This document shows, piece after piece, positions 22,161 to 34,581 of a DNA stretch of 64,000 nt. Both the position numbers and the translations under genes were made by a program. The notes beneath the pieces were generated by a model, which saw only the letters and a program-made list of their open reading frames with translations, was not told the origin of the DNA and did no database searches. Position 1 is the stretch's first letter. Each line of letters opens with the position of its first letter. Origin of the DNA: Mrakia gelida (lineage: Eukaryota; Basidiomycota; Tremellomycetes; Cystofilobasidiales; Mrakiaceae); the NCBI GenBank assembly GCA_024345305.1, contig BRON01000005.1, positions 248,001 through 312,000 of the forward strand. Reading direction: 5' to 3'.

Positions 22161-23941
22161 TTAGAGAGGGATTCCATCGTACTCGTCGTAGCCGAGGGCG
22201 AGGTTGAGGTTCTGGAGAGGGAGAGAGACAGACGCGACGAGGAGGGAAGGAGTCAGCGTGTGCGAACGATGCGAGAAAGCGAGAAGAGAGGAGAGAGCGC
22301 ACCTGGATGCACTGAGTAGCAGCTCCCTTGAGGAGGTTATCGAGGGCTCCCTGAAGATCGAAAGGAAAGCAAAGCGGACGAAGCGGTCAGCTCGACGGTT
22401 CGCTTCGCGTCTCGACTACCAAGAGAATCTGAGCCAGAAGCAAGGAAGTCGACTCACAACAACAACCACCCTCTTCCCATCAGAGTGAACCTGAATCCCA
22501 CCCATCGTCCACCCGTGCTTTCCCTCCACGTCCCTCACATCCACCACACCCTTCCCTCCCTCCAGCAGCGTGATCGTCTTCTCCTTCCCGTACTTCTCCT
22601 CGTAAAGCTGCTTGATTTCGGAGAACCTCATCTCCTTGTTGAGAGGGATGGTAGCAACCGAGAGGATCCCAGCAAACCAGGGTCCTACGGAGGGGACGAA
22701 GGCGAGTTTGAAAGGGGAGGGAGCGATGGAGGAGAGGTGGTGGGAGGCTTCGCGTTCGTGGATGTGGTCGGTGAGAGCGTAGGGCTTGATGGCTCCTCGG
22801 AGGGATTCGGGAGACTGCGAGGGAGGGAGAAGGGACGTGGGAGGAGAGGAAGGAAAGGGAGGGGAAGAAGGAGGGATGGGATAGAGGATTGGTGAGCTCG
22901 AGTTCGAACTCTCGCGAGAAGAAGACGAAAGAGAACAGCTGCACTCACCACCTTGGAAACAGTAGTAGGCTTTCCGTCCTCTCCAGCAGGTCCAGTCTTG
23001 GTTCCAGCTCCGGAGTATCCACTAACGGCGAAGATCGAAGGAGGGTTGGCGGCGTCGAGGTAAGGGAGCAAGGGAGCGAGGAGGAGTTGGGAGGAGGTAG
23101 CGAAGCATCCTGGGTTGGCGATTCGCTTGGAGGATCGAAGGGCCTCTCGGGAGTAGAGCTCTATGTAACAGAAAACGGAAAGAAGAGAGGAGAGTCAGAG
23201 TGATTTTTTTTGCGAGGCTCGTGAGCTGTAAGGAGGGTGCTGTCCACGGCGAGAAGAAAGGAGGAGGAGGAGAAAGAGAGCGAGCTCAACCTCCTCCCTC
23301 CTTCCTTCGTCCAAATCTGCCCTTCCACGCCTTCGAGAGCTCCCAAGGAAGTGAAAAAGCGGATCCTACTCACCAGGAAGTCCGTAGTCCCACCCGCTCT
23401 CGAACCTGTAGTCCGCTCCCAAGTCTACGATAAGTCCTCCGTCCTTCGCCTCCTTCTTAGCAGCCGCTGCCTCGATAGCATCAACGAAAGGCTTGCAAAC
23501 TCCATTGGGCAGAGCCATCACCCAAGCGTCCACCTCTCCCCTCTCCTCCATCTTTCCAACCTCCTCAGGACTCAGGTTGGAGTAGGTGAGTTGAGATTTT
23601 GTGTATCCTTCGAGGGGTTGACCTTCGTTTTGACGAGAGGAGACGTGAGAGAGAGTCAAGTAGGGATGGGACTCGATGAGCTTGATCAGGTTAGATCCGG
23701 TGAATCCTCGAGCTCCGATGAGAGCGACCTTGAGGGGAGTGGTGAGAGTGGGGGTGGTGGAAGGGGCGGAGGTAGCGAACGAGCGGAGGGGGAGGGAGGA
23801 GGAAGAGGGGGCGAGGAGGGAAGAGGGAGAAGCGGAGCAGACGAGAGTTCGTCGAGCGATGGGGAAGACAAGGGAGGAAGAAGAGGCTACGAGAGACCTT
23901 CGGAGGGAAGAGAAGGGGGCGGTGGCTCGTCGGGCGAACAT
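22161..23941 (-). CDS. N-acetyl-gamma-glutamyl-phosphate reductase (stand-alone)
   Basis: Five exons. The N-terminus ([20 protein letters not shown], rich in R and S, no acid) is a mitochondrial presequence. The NADP fold begins [42 protein letters not shown] and [10 protein letters not shown] are ArgC signatures, and NPGCFATS holds the catalytic cysteine. [12 protein letters not shown] and [18 protein letters not shown] complete the family pattern, ending [12 protein letters not shown]. The enzyme makes N-acetylglutamate semialdehyde for arginine in mitochondria. In ascomycetes this is the C-terminal half of the fused Arg5,6 precursor; here it is a separate gene with its own presequence. The kinase gene starts 3.3 kb away in divergent orientation. 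Confidence 0.92.
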
Positions 23942-24361
23942 GGTGAAGAGGTAGGGAGAAGGAAGACGGTGAGAGTGAGGAGCAAAGAGAAGGAAGGGAG
24001 GAAGGGAAAGATAACGGTGAGCTCGATTGACTCGACCTTGTTGGAAATCCGTCGTCAAGGGCTTCTTCCGAGCGAAATTTTCACAAACACAGTTCCTAGT
24101 GTTTTCTGATTCAGCTGAGCTTGGGTTCAAAGTCTGCAAGAAGGTTGGAAGGAAGTTTTGCAGGAGGGAGGCGTTCTCAAAAGCTGGCGTCTCAACGAAG
24201 ACCGAGAAGACGCGAGAACGAAAAGCAAACTGTTGCATTGTAGATTCGATAGATAACAAGAGCCAATCTAGGGGTACAAGCGGAGATGTATGGAGAATCT
24301 AGCGAGGAATATTGAAGAACGAAACAGAAGGAGGGACGAACGAGAGATCAACGACGCGACT
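23942..24361. other. Intergenic, presumed promoter of the reductase gene
   Basis: No open frame with gene-like codons was found between the reductase start and the stop of the next minus-strand gene. No RNA gene was recognised. Confidence 0.45.
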
Positions 24362-25948
24362 TCAGAATCGCTTCTGCAAAACTGGATCCCACCTCCGACC
24401 TGTAAACTGAGGAGAGGAAGAAGAAAGTCAGCTCAGAAGAAGATAAGCCGATCTCGAGATCAAGAAAAAGGGACTCACGTCGGGCAACAGCAGCAAATCC
24501 TCTCCCTCCCGCCACGAACTCCACTTCCACGGCGCGTCCTCCCCCTTGTGGTCGGGCCCCTTCGTCGTCCACTTCGGCACCAACGCTTCCATCTCTTCCA
24601 CCACCTCCCTCCCATACCCCACCAACCTAATCTCCTTAAACGTCAACCTATCGTGCATCCCCTCCAGCACCTTCATCAACTCCCTCAACGTCAACCTCTT
24701 CCTCCCCTCCAACCGATAAACAGCGAGAGCACCTTCCCCAAGCCCCATGGTCGACGACCCAACCCTAGCTCTCAACCAACCCAACCCCTCCTCGCTGAGC
24801 TTCCAAACGTAGCCACGCACGCAACCCATCTCCAACACATCCCCACCAAACCAATCCTCCCTCTCCTTTCGTACCCTCACAGCGATGTACTTCTTCAACC
24901 TGCCCACCAACTCCTGATCCTCGTCCCTCTTGAACCTCCTCAGACACCACATCCTGATATCCTCCCCGTGATCAGCGAGTCCTCCTCCTTCCTCGAGAGG
25001 CTCGTCGTACTCGTCCTCCATCTCCCCAACGACGGAGTTCCACATCCTCGAGTCCGTTCGAACGAGAGCTTCCAAGCCCTCCTCGTGCTCAGCCCACTTC
25101 GTGTTCCATACGACGGGGGAGGCGAGAGGGTTCCGAGTCCGTGGGTCGAGGAAGCAGACCTGCTGGACGCGTCCGGTGGGGATGGAGAGGCGGTCGAGGT
25201 AGCCTCCGTTGAAGTTGTCGGTGAGGGGAGGGTTGATTCCTTGAACGATGGAGAGTTCTTGGACGTAGGACCACTAGGTCTCGGCGTGAGGACCAAAGGA
25301 GAAGAGGCCTGAGCGGTAGTGGAAGAAGCGGGCGTAGTGCGAGGGGCGGGAGATGGTAATGGAGCGGAAGAGGAGAGGGAGGCAGAGGAGTCGGAAGGAG
25401 TGGGAGACGAGGAGGAGGTGGGTTGTGTGATTGAGGTGGTAAGGGTTGGAGGCTGGGGTGAGAGGAGTTGAGCGGAGGAAGGAGAAGGCGAGGATTCGTT
25501 CGAGGACTTCGAGGGGGAGGGCTGAAGAACGGGAGGGAGGGAGAGGTGAGCTTCGCTCGTGTGATTTCGGATCGAAGAAGAGAAGATCTGCTCACCAAGT
25601 TTGTCCTTCTCGAATGAATCAGAGGGGGCTTGAGCCCTACATGTTCGTTTGTGGATCTTCCAGTCCTGGCAAAAGAGAAAGGGAAGGAGAGAGGAGATCA
25701 GCTCGACGCTTCCCGATCCGTTCGAGCCGAGTAGAGTCGTGAAAGCTCACCTTCCTCTGACACGTTGAACTACAGTAAGGAGCTCTACATCTCGAGCAAA
25801 GCAGCGGCTTCTCTAGAGAAAGCTTGCACGAGCTGCAGACCTTAATATGGGGGGAGGACGAGGGAGGAGAGGGGAGGGAGAGGGACGAGACAGAGAGGGA
25901 GGAGAACGCCGACGCGGCCTGCTCGTCGTCCTGTGGAGAGCGAGGCAT
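24362..25948 (-). pseudogene. MYND zinc finger plus F-box-like gene with an in-frame stop
   Basis: Four exons. Exon 1 ends in a MYND finger: VCSSCKLSLEKPLLCSRC, then CSSTCQRK, joined to DWKIHKRTCRAQAP in exon 2. Exon 3 opens with LPLEVLERILAFSFLRST, THLLLVSHSFRLLCLPLLF and ITISRPSHYARFF, which aligns with the F-box-like domain of the gene at 18233-19917. The frame then meets TAG at 25274-25276, continues in the same frame for about 270 codons (WSYVQELSIVQGINPPL, VQQVCFLDPRTRN, LEMGCVRGYVWKLSEEGL) and ends in a last exon FTGRRWDPVLQKRF. In the related gene the aligned residue is Leu, so one base (TTG to TAG) would explain it. It may be a recent pseudogene, a truncated protein or a base error. 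Confidence 0.75.
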
Positions 25949-26309
25949 CGAGGTTGCGAGGAGGGTGAGGAGTATGGCGTCAGAGAAGCTCCTGCGAGTT
26001 TGGAGAGCGATGAAGGAATCAAGCGGTTTGGGTGAATGGGAGTTAGAGAAACGAGAACGGAACGTCGACCTGCGAACCCTTTCGTGCTCGACGCTCGTCC
26101 ACGACGCGTTTCTGCCAGGTTTTGGGTCCCAACCAGCTGCATCTCAAAGCCCTACATTGTAAGGCCCTCGAAAAATTATAGGCAAAACGAGCGGACTCAA
26201 ATATTCCGGCCATCTCCTGACATGACATCACTGCCCTCCCCTCGCTTCGTGCTCTCCGTTTCCCTTGCTTCCCTCTCCTTCTGCCTAACCCTCACCCTCC
26301 CAAAGTTTT
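25949..26309. other. Divergent promoter region
   Basis: The interval separates the MYND/F-box gene (-) from the small acidic-protein gene (+). The plus-strand half is pyrimidine-rich just before the start. No further gene was seen. Confidence 0.4.
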
Positions 26310-26878
26310 ATGAATCTCAACCCCACCGCCATCTCTCAAAAGATCTCCTCTATCATGTCCGGAACCAAAGAAGACAAGGAACAGGAATTCACCGTTCGTT
26401 CTCCCTCCCCATCCCACCCTCGAGCTCACCTCGCTCGACTGCTGACCCTTCCTTCCTTCTCGCCACCTCTCGTTCCATGTTTTCGCTGACCTTTTCGATC
26501 TTTCTTCTTTGCCCGTAGATCCAACCTCACCCTGCTGTGAGTTTGCTCTTCCCTTCTCCCTACTTGCGCTCCTGTGGCGAAGAGTACAAGACGTCGGAGC
26601 TGACACTCCCTCTCGCTTCCCTCCCTCGTTCAGACGACCAACGACCCTGAGACCGATCCTGCCCTTCAAGCTGGTTCTGGAAAGGCTTCCGCTACTGGAT
26701 CTCGAGACCCTTATGTTCCATCCAAGGACATCGCCGAGTCGCTGGAGAAGCCCAAGTCCAGGGAGGAAGTAAGTGGATGGGGAGGACGAAGAGAGAGAGT
26801 CGACGTTCAAGCTGACCTTCTTCTTTGTTTCTTGTATCGCTGAAGCTCCAAGCTGCCTCTGCTGCTCTCAACAAGTAG
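26310..26878 (+). CDS. Small hydrophilic protein, unknown
   Basis: Four exons code about 89 residues. The third stretch TTNDPETDPALQAGSGKASA, the segment DPYVPSKDIAESLEKPKSR and the end LQAASAALNK are polar and probably disordered. Exon 2 is 18 nt (IQPHPA) between good splice sites. Two in-frame starts exist: ATG 26310 (MNLNPTAISQKISSI...) and ATG 26355 (MSGTKEDKEQEFT); the longer is given. No family, signal peptide or membrane span was recognised. The density of canonical introns makes it a real gene. Confidence 0.65.
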
Positions 26879-27252
26879 ACCATGAACGTATCTCGCCATA
26901 GGGGGAAGGAGGGAGGGCAGGGGAGGGAGGGAGGAGGAGCCCATCTCGCCATCGACGACTTGACCTCGCTCTCTCTCGCTCTCCCCCTTTACTCGCCCAC
27001 GGTTTCATTTTTATCTCTTCCCTTTTTTCACGATCCACGATGCTTGTACGACCCTCTTTTTTCTTGCTGTGTATTGGGAAAGTCTGCGAAAATCAAAGTG
27101 TCTGTTTGCTCGCCCCGAGTCTTGCACGAATCAAATCTGAGAGATGAAGCTCGTCTTATCTTCCCCTCCCTTCCTCTCCTAACTCCCATCTCGACTTTTC
27201 AAGTCCCCCAAACCACCAACCCTCACCACTTCATCTACTACTCTCCTTCAAG
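26879..27252. other. Intergenic, presumed promoter of the acetylglutamate kinase gene
   Basis: Mixed sequence that turns C/T-rich in the last 100 bases before the kinase start. No general-control element was identified with confidence. Confidence 0.4.
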
Positions 27253-29569
<2,317 letters not shown>

Positions 29570-30378
29570 AGTAGTTCCCCCTTTCGATTTCTGGCGTGGG
29601 AGGAGTCAGTTGTTTACGATAGCTTAGTCGAGGAGAGGTTTGGGCGACGCGCGGTGCGAGTTTGAAGTAAGTCGATTTATGTAGTCTTGATCTCTGTGGA
29701 ACGTGGAACGAGAGAGAGATGGAGTGAACAGAGTGGAGATGAGGTGTCGCTGAGCTCTCGTTGGAAGCTTGGCGAAGAGAGGATCATGGAGAAGCGAAAC
29801 GAAAGGACGAGAGTAACCAAATTCGACGCGACGCGACGCTCCCTCCTTCCAGCAACTACCCGGTCCGATATACAGAGAAGAAATGCGATCGCCGGTGAAC
29901 ATAACGTTGGTGTGCGAGGAGCTGAGTAGACTACAAGGAAAGGCGGAAAAGGAGGGACAGATCGAGACGCGACGATGACATGGAGGCGCGGGCGGATAAA
30001 GGGCGACGAACCTGACGGGGGATTGAGATGAGCGTCATTCGAGAGATGGAGGGTCCATGAGTAGATAGAGGGTGGTCGGAGTGCATGTACGAGGAGAGGG
30101 CGAGCGACCGGGGGTGACGAAAGGTCGGAGAGCTGTGACGAAGACGAAACATGGAACGGAGGCGAAAGATGGGACGAGCGACTGAGATCAGCAGAGCTTC
30201 GACAACGCGAGGAGAAGAGGTCAGAACTCACTGTTGCATAAGATGTGTCTGAGTTGAGAGATGTGGGAGCGAAGAGCGAGGGGAGATGGAAGAGGACGAG
30301 GGCTGGGAGGGATGGACGTCGAACTAGGAGAGGACGCGAAGGAGTTAGTACAGGCAAAGAAACCGACGTACATCTATT
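29570..30378. other. Convergent intergenic region
   Basis: The interval lies between the kinase stop and the minus-strand BTB gene. The minus strand is C/T-rich downstream of the BTB stop. A minus-strand intron with good signals (donor GTGAGT near 30233, CTGAT branch site, acceptor CTCAG near 30184) suggests a spliced BTB 3' UTR or non-coding RNA. No coding gene was supported. Confidence 0.4.
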
Positions 30379-31242
30379 TCAAGCCTTCACGCGAGGCTGA
30401 AATGGCGGATAAGATACGGAAGAGTCAGCGGACGCGTCGAGCGAAACTTCGAGTAACGAGAACAAGGAACGAGCTCACTTTGAAGTCAATTGCAGCCTGA
30501 GCCCAGGTATAACCTTCCTCCATCGTCACCTTCATCCTAACCGTAGAAAACGAAACGATGTCCTCCACGGTCAGCCTCTTGAGAAGATGAAGATCGAAGT
30601 CCTTGAGGTTGTAAGGTCGCCATGCCTTCGGAACCCCCCTTTGGTCTCTTTCCTTGGTTGTTTCCCCCGGGCACCCATGAGTTCGAGGCAGGTAGCCACG
30701 AACGACTTCGTCCCGAACCTCGAATGGATAAGCGCAACGGCGAAGATGTCGGGCAGGTCCGGACTCGACGTGTCTTTGAGGTTGTCGTCGTGGACGAGGG
30801 GAGGGAAGAACTGCCTCGCGATCGCTCTCCCAGCGAGAGGAGCGTCGAACTTGTCGCAGATGGAAAGAAGGGTGTCCAGTGTTGCGAGGTCGACGGTGGA
30901 AGGGGGTTCGATGGCTGGGTCGGCTTGAACGAAGGAGAGGAAGAGGGAGAGGTCGTCCGCGGTTTCTTGGAGCTTGATGAGGACGAGGCCGTCGAGGTGC
31001 TGGCTTGACTCGTCCGTACCGAAGAGTAAAACGTCTTTGAAGACTGAGGAGGATGCTTGGAGATATATCCGGCTCGTGGCGAGGTGGCATTCGTCCGACG
31101 ACACGAGCAGGACGTCGGAGAGGTCGGTTTTGGGGAAGGAGGGATGGTAGATGAGAGGTTGTTCCGCGGGACGTTTGGAGGAGGAGGAGGAGGGGTTGGA
31201 GCGAGCTCGTTTATTGGAGGAAGTGGTGGAGGTCGTGGGCAT
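30379..31242 (-). pseudogene. BTB/POZ domain gene with an apparent one-base frameshift
   Basis: Exon 1 codes a basic Ser-rich start (MPTTSTTSSNKRARSNPSSS), then TDLSDVLLVSSDECHLATSR, DVLLFGTDESSQHLDGLVL, SICDKFDAPLAGRAIARQFF and SRFGTKSFVATCLELMG, a BTB fold with its BACK-like helix. Beyond MGARG the frame degenerates, but a shifted frame continues well: AWRPYNLKDFDLHLLKRLTV, EGYTWAQAAIDFK, a GTGAGC donor, and a last exon PRVKA-stop. A run of six C at 30634-30639 lies exactly at the switch; one more C would join the frames. Either the base run was miscounted, or the gene is decaying, or the protein ends early (stop near 30571). Related to the BTB gene at 4142 only in fold. Confidence 0.65.
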
Positions 31243-31552
31243 GGCTGGGCGGGGGGAGGGGAGGAGGGAAGGGCGAGAAGCGGAGGAGGAGGAAGGGCTT
31301 CGTTGGACGGAGAGCTGTTGAAAGGAAGGACAGCATGCAATCAGAGCGAAGGTCAGCTCGGTGTCACGATTAGCCGATGCGGAAGAGATGTTGCGAGCTC
31401 ACGGAAGGACGAAAGAAGCTGAGAAATCGATGATGGACGTCGGTGGAAGAAGGAGTCGAGCTCGAAAACGAAGCTCACCTCTCCCTCCCCTCCCTTCCTT
31501 CTTTCCGTCCAACTCCTTCCAGCCCTTCACACACACTTTTAGACTTCTCACC
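31243..31552. other. Divergent promoter, BTB (-) and APC13 (+)
   Basis: Mixed sequence; C/T-rich over the last 80 bases before the APC13 start. Nothing else was recognised. Confidence 0.4.
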
Positions 31553-32508
31553 ATGGCAGTGAGTGCAACAGTCCCTCTTACCTCTCCTCTCAATATCTCA
31601 AGAGCTCACGAATCCTCTCCCTCCAGGACGGCCGATACTCTTCCTTCTACATGTCGGACGGGGCACTCCTCGCTCTCGACTTCCCAGACGACGATGACTT
31701 TGGCATCATCCCTCCCTTCGACGATGGTAAGCAGAACTCTACTCACCTCTCTAGCACGTACACGAGACTCAAATCTTCCACTTTCTGTTTTTCTCCAGTG
31801 ATCTCTGTCCCTCCCGAACTGGATCCCCCAAAACCCGACGACGACGAAAGTGAGCTCTCGAGCTCATCAGCTTCCTCACTTCTATCGAGCTCATTCCTTC
31901 CATCGTTTTCGTTCCCAGCTCTCCCTTCCAAAGCTCATGTCAGTCTCTACTCTCTCCTCTCCACTCTCGACCTCGTTTGACGCGTCTCGGTGCTTTGGTT
32001 CGTCTGTTATCAGCCTTCGTACCCCTACGGTCCTCCCTACTCTCACGCTCCTTCCCAGTTCCATCACCCGAACCCTCACTTCCCAGCCTCTTCGTCGTCC
32101 TTCTCGCATCCAATATGGGCAGATCTGGCTCTGAGGGATCTGTTACCACACGAGATGGGGAAGGAGGTCCCTCCTGGGATGGCAGGAGCGAAACGAGGAC
32201 CTCAGGAGGATCGGAGTGATGATGGGGAGGAGGCCGCTGAACAGGAGGAAGCACGGGGCAGTCAGGAGGGCGAGGAAGAAGAGGAAGAGGGTGCTGAGGA
32301 GGAGGAAGGGAGTGAAGAGGGGACGGTCGCTGGGAGTGCGATGGACGACGGCGGAGGAGAGGGGAGGAGCTGGACGGGTGGGGAGGAGGAGGAAGAAGAT
32401 GAAGGGGAGGTGAGGGACTTGGACGATGATATCAGTGGGAGTGAGGAGGCTGACGAGGAGGAGGAAGACGAGGAAGGGAGTGATATAGACGAGGATCCAG
32501 ATGTATGA
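31553..32508 (+). CDS. APC13: APC13/Swm1 subunit of the anaphase-promoting complex, with long acidic tail
   Basis: Five exons, the first coding only Met-Ala before a GTGAGT donor. The family landmarks are in order: DGRYSSFYMSDGALLAL, DDDDFGIIPPFDDVISVPPE and LDPPKPDDDE match the N-terminal D..L......L..DDI.VP..LP.P pattern, and IWADLALRDLLPHEMGKEVPP matches the W.DLAL.......VPP motif that ends animal APC13. Apc13 binds inside the TPR lobe of APC/C and stabilises Cdc16 and Cdc27. Animal APC13 ends right after this motif; here about 115 residues of mostly Glu/Asp follow. Whether the tail is real or the assignment is coincidental was not testable; the two separated motifs in the right order support it. 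The NASP gene follows after 149 bp. Confidence 0.72.
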
Positions 32509-32657
32509 TCTTCAGTTCTCTCTGACGCGAAACATTAGGGAAAGAGAGGGAACCATGGCGACGAGAGCGACCAAATTGACGCGTCGAATCTGGTTCACCT
32601 CGAAGTCCCTTCCTTCCCCTCTCACCGCCATCCCACCCCCTTCAGCTCACTTTCAGC

Positions 32658-34419
32658 ATGTCCACTTCGTAAGTATCTACTCTCGTACGTGTCAGGCTCA
32701 AGCTCGCGAAGCTGACTCTATGGTTTCCGCTCTTTGTCCGCGTCTACAGAGCTGCTCCTTCCTCTTCCACCGACGCGCTCCAAACTCACCTCGACGTTGG
32801 GAACAAAGCCTTTGCTCTTCGCAAGTACGAGGACGCCGCCGAGTCGTTCACTGTAGCACTCGAGCTTTAGTACGTTGACCCCCCCATCCTAGCTCAAGAC
32901 GGGTCTCGAAGTGGGAGAACGATGGGGAGCAAACTTCAAAAGCTGAACGAGCGAGCTGACCTCCTTCCCTCCTTCCTTCTCGTCTTTGCAGCGCTGAGAA
33001 GTACGGCGACTTCTCCCCCGAGAGCGCCCCTCTCCTGCTCATCTACGGGAAGACCCTTCTCGAGCTCGCTATCGCTCAGAACCAGGTCATGCAGCAGGAG
33101 GCGGCCGGTGGAGCTGGAGGAGAGGAGGAGGACGAAGGAGACGATCAGGAGGACGTCGAGAACAAAGCTGAACGTGAGCTCTATGCCTCCTTCCCTCTGC
33201 ACCTCCCCTTTCCAAAGCTCACCTCTCGGATCCCTTACGTGTATTCAGTCGCCAAGAACATCATCTCTGAACTCACCAACATCTCTCAATCCGACGACGA
33301 CCAACTCCCTTCCGGCTCAGGCTCAACCTCCAAATCTCCTTCCACCACCACCGTCGTTCAACTGCCCTCGCCGAAAGCCGCCGCCGCTCCCGCTGAGCAG
33401 GAGGAGGGAGGAGACGAGATGGAGGCTCCCGAGGATGATTTCAACGCTGCTTGGGAGGTGCTGGATACTGCTCGGGCGCTGTTTGGGAAGATGGAAGGAG
33501 GAAAGGCGAGATTGCAGGAGGCGGATTGTTTGATCACCTTGGGTGATATCTCTTTGGAGACTGGTGAGTCGAGACCTCTTTATCTTCCACACTCGTGGTA
33601 GAACCTCTGGACTCGCAGCTAACCCTCGTCTCTCGTCTTCGTCGCGTTCCCCAGAAAACTTCGGTCAAGCCGTCGAAGACTTCCGTTCTGCCCTCTCCCT
33701 CAAAACCTCCCTCCTCCCTTCCTCCTCTCGCCAAATCTCCGAAGCTCAACTCAAGCTCGGCATGGCTCTCGAGTTCGATCCTCAGCCTGAATCGCGACCT
33801 CTCGCTCTGGAGCATCTCATCAAGGCCAAGGAGACGCTGCTGCTGAGGAAGGAGGAGCTCGCGACGGGGACGAGCAGTTACGCGGTGGATAGTGGGAAGG
33901 GGACAGGGAAGGGCAAAGGGGAGGAGGTGGAGGCTGGGTTGGTGAACGATAGGGTTGAGGATCTAAGTGCTGAGGAGAGGAAGACGGAGGGGAAGGATAT
34001 TGAGGAGTTGATTCAGGATTTGGATAGCAAGGTCAGTCGAGCTCGCGTCGTCCTGTTTCTTCTCCTCTCTTCTTTTTCGCTTTCGCTTCCCGCTTGATCT
34101 GACTTTTTACTGACTCTCTCGCTTCCCCTCGTCGTTGTGCCTCCAGATCGAGGATCTCCGAACCGCTCCCCTCCCTTCAACCACTCTCCCCGACCTCCTC
34201 CCCTCCAAGTCCCAACAAACCTCGTCTCCCTTCGCTCCCGCTACCGGCGCGTCTTCGTCCGCACCCGTGAACGATCTCTCAAGCATGGTCAAGAAGAAGA
34301 AGGTCGTCCCCGCTGCTCCCGCTGCCGCTCCCGTGGTGGCTGAGGCGAACGGAGAGAAGAGGAAAGCGACCGAGGAGGAGGAGGTCGCGGAGATGGTCAA
34401 GAAGGCGAAGACGGCTTGA
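32658..34419 (+). CDS. NASP/Hif1/Sim3 family histone chaperone
   Basis: Six exons give about 410 residues. TPR 1 is LQTHLDVGNKAFALRKYEDA and AAESFTVALELYAEKYGD; SPESAPLLLIYGKTLLELA is TPR 2. A long acidic insert (GGEEEDEGDDQEDVENK) interrupts it, as in NASP. DFNAAWEVLDTARALFGKM and EADCLITLGDISLETENFGQ give the SHNi-TPR, then AVEDFRSALSLKTSLL and RQISEAQLKLGMAL. A coiled coil (KDIEELIQDLDSKIEDLR) and a basic tail KKKKVV and KRKATEEEE finish it. Such proteins carry H3 or H3-H4 and, in fission yeast, CENP-A. Exon 1 is 11 nt of coding sequence (ATGTCCACTTC). Confidence 0.9.
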
Positions 34420-34581
34420 TTTGGGAGTAACTTTTTGGGTTTAGGATGACTATCATGAGCTTTCGATCTACATTCTTACAACTTCACGACCTTCTTCGCC
34501 GAGAAACGAAGACTGGAAAGAGAAAAAGTCGGCCGACGAGGTGACTCAGAAATCGCCTTTCTCTCTTCGCCCAAACCCACC

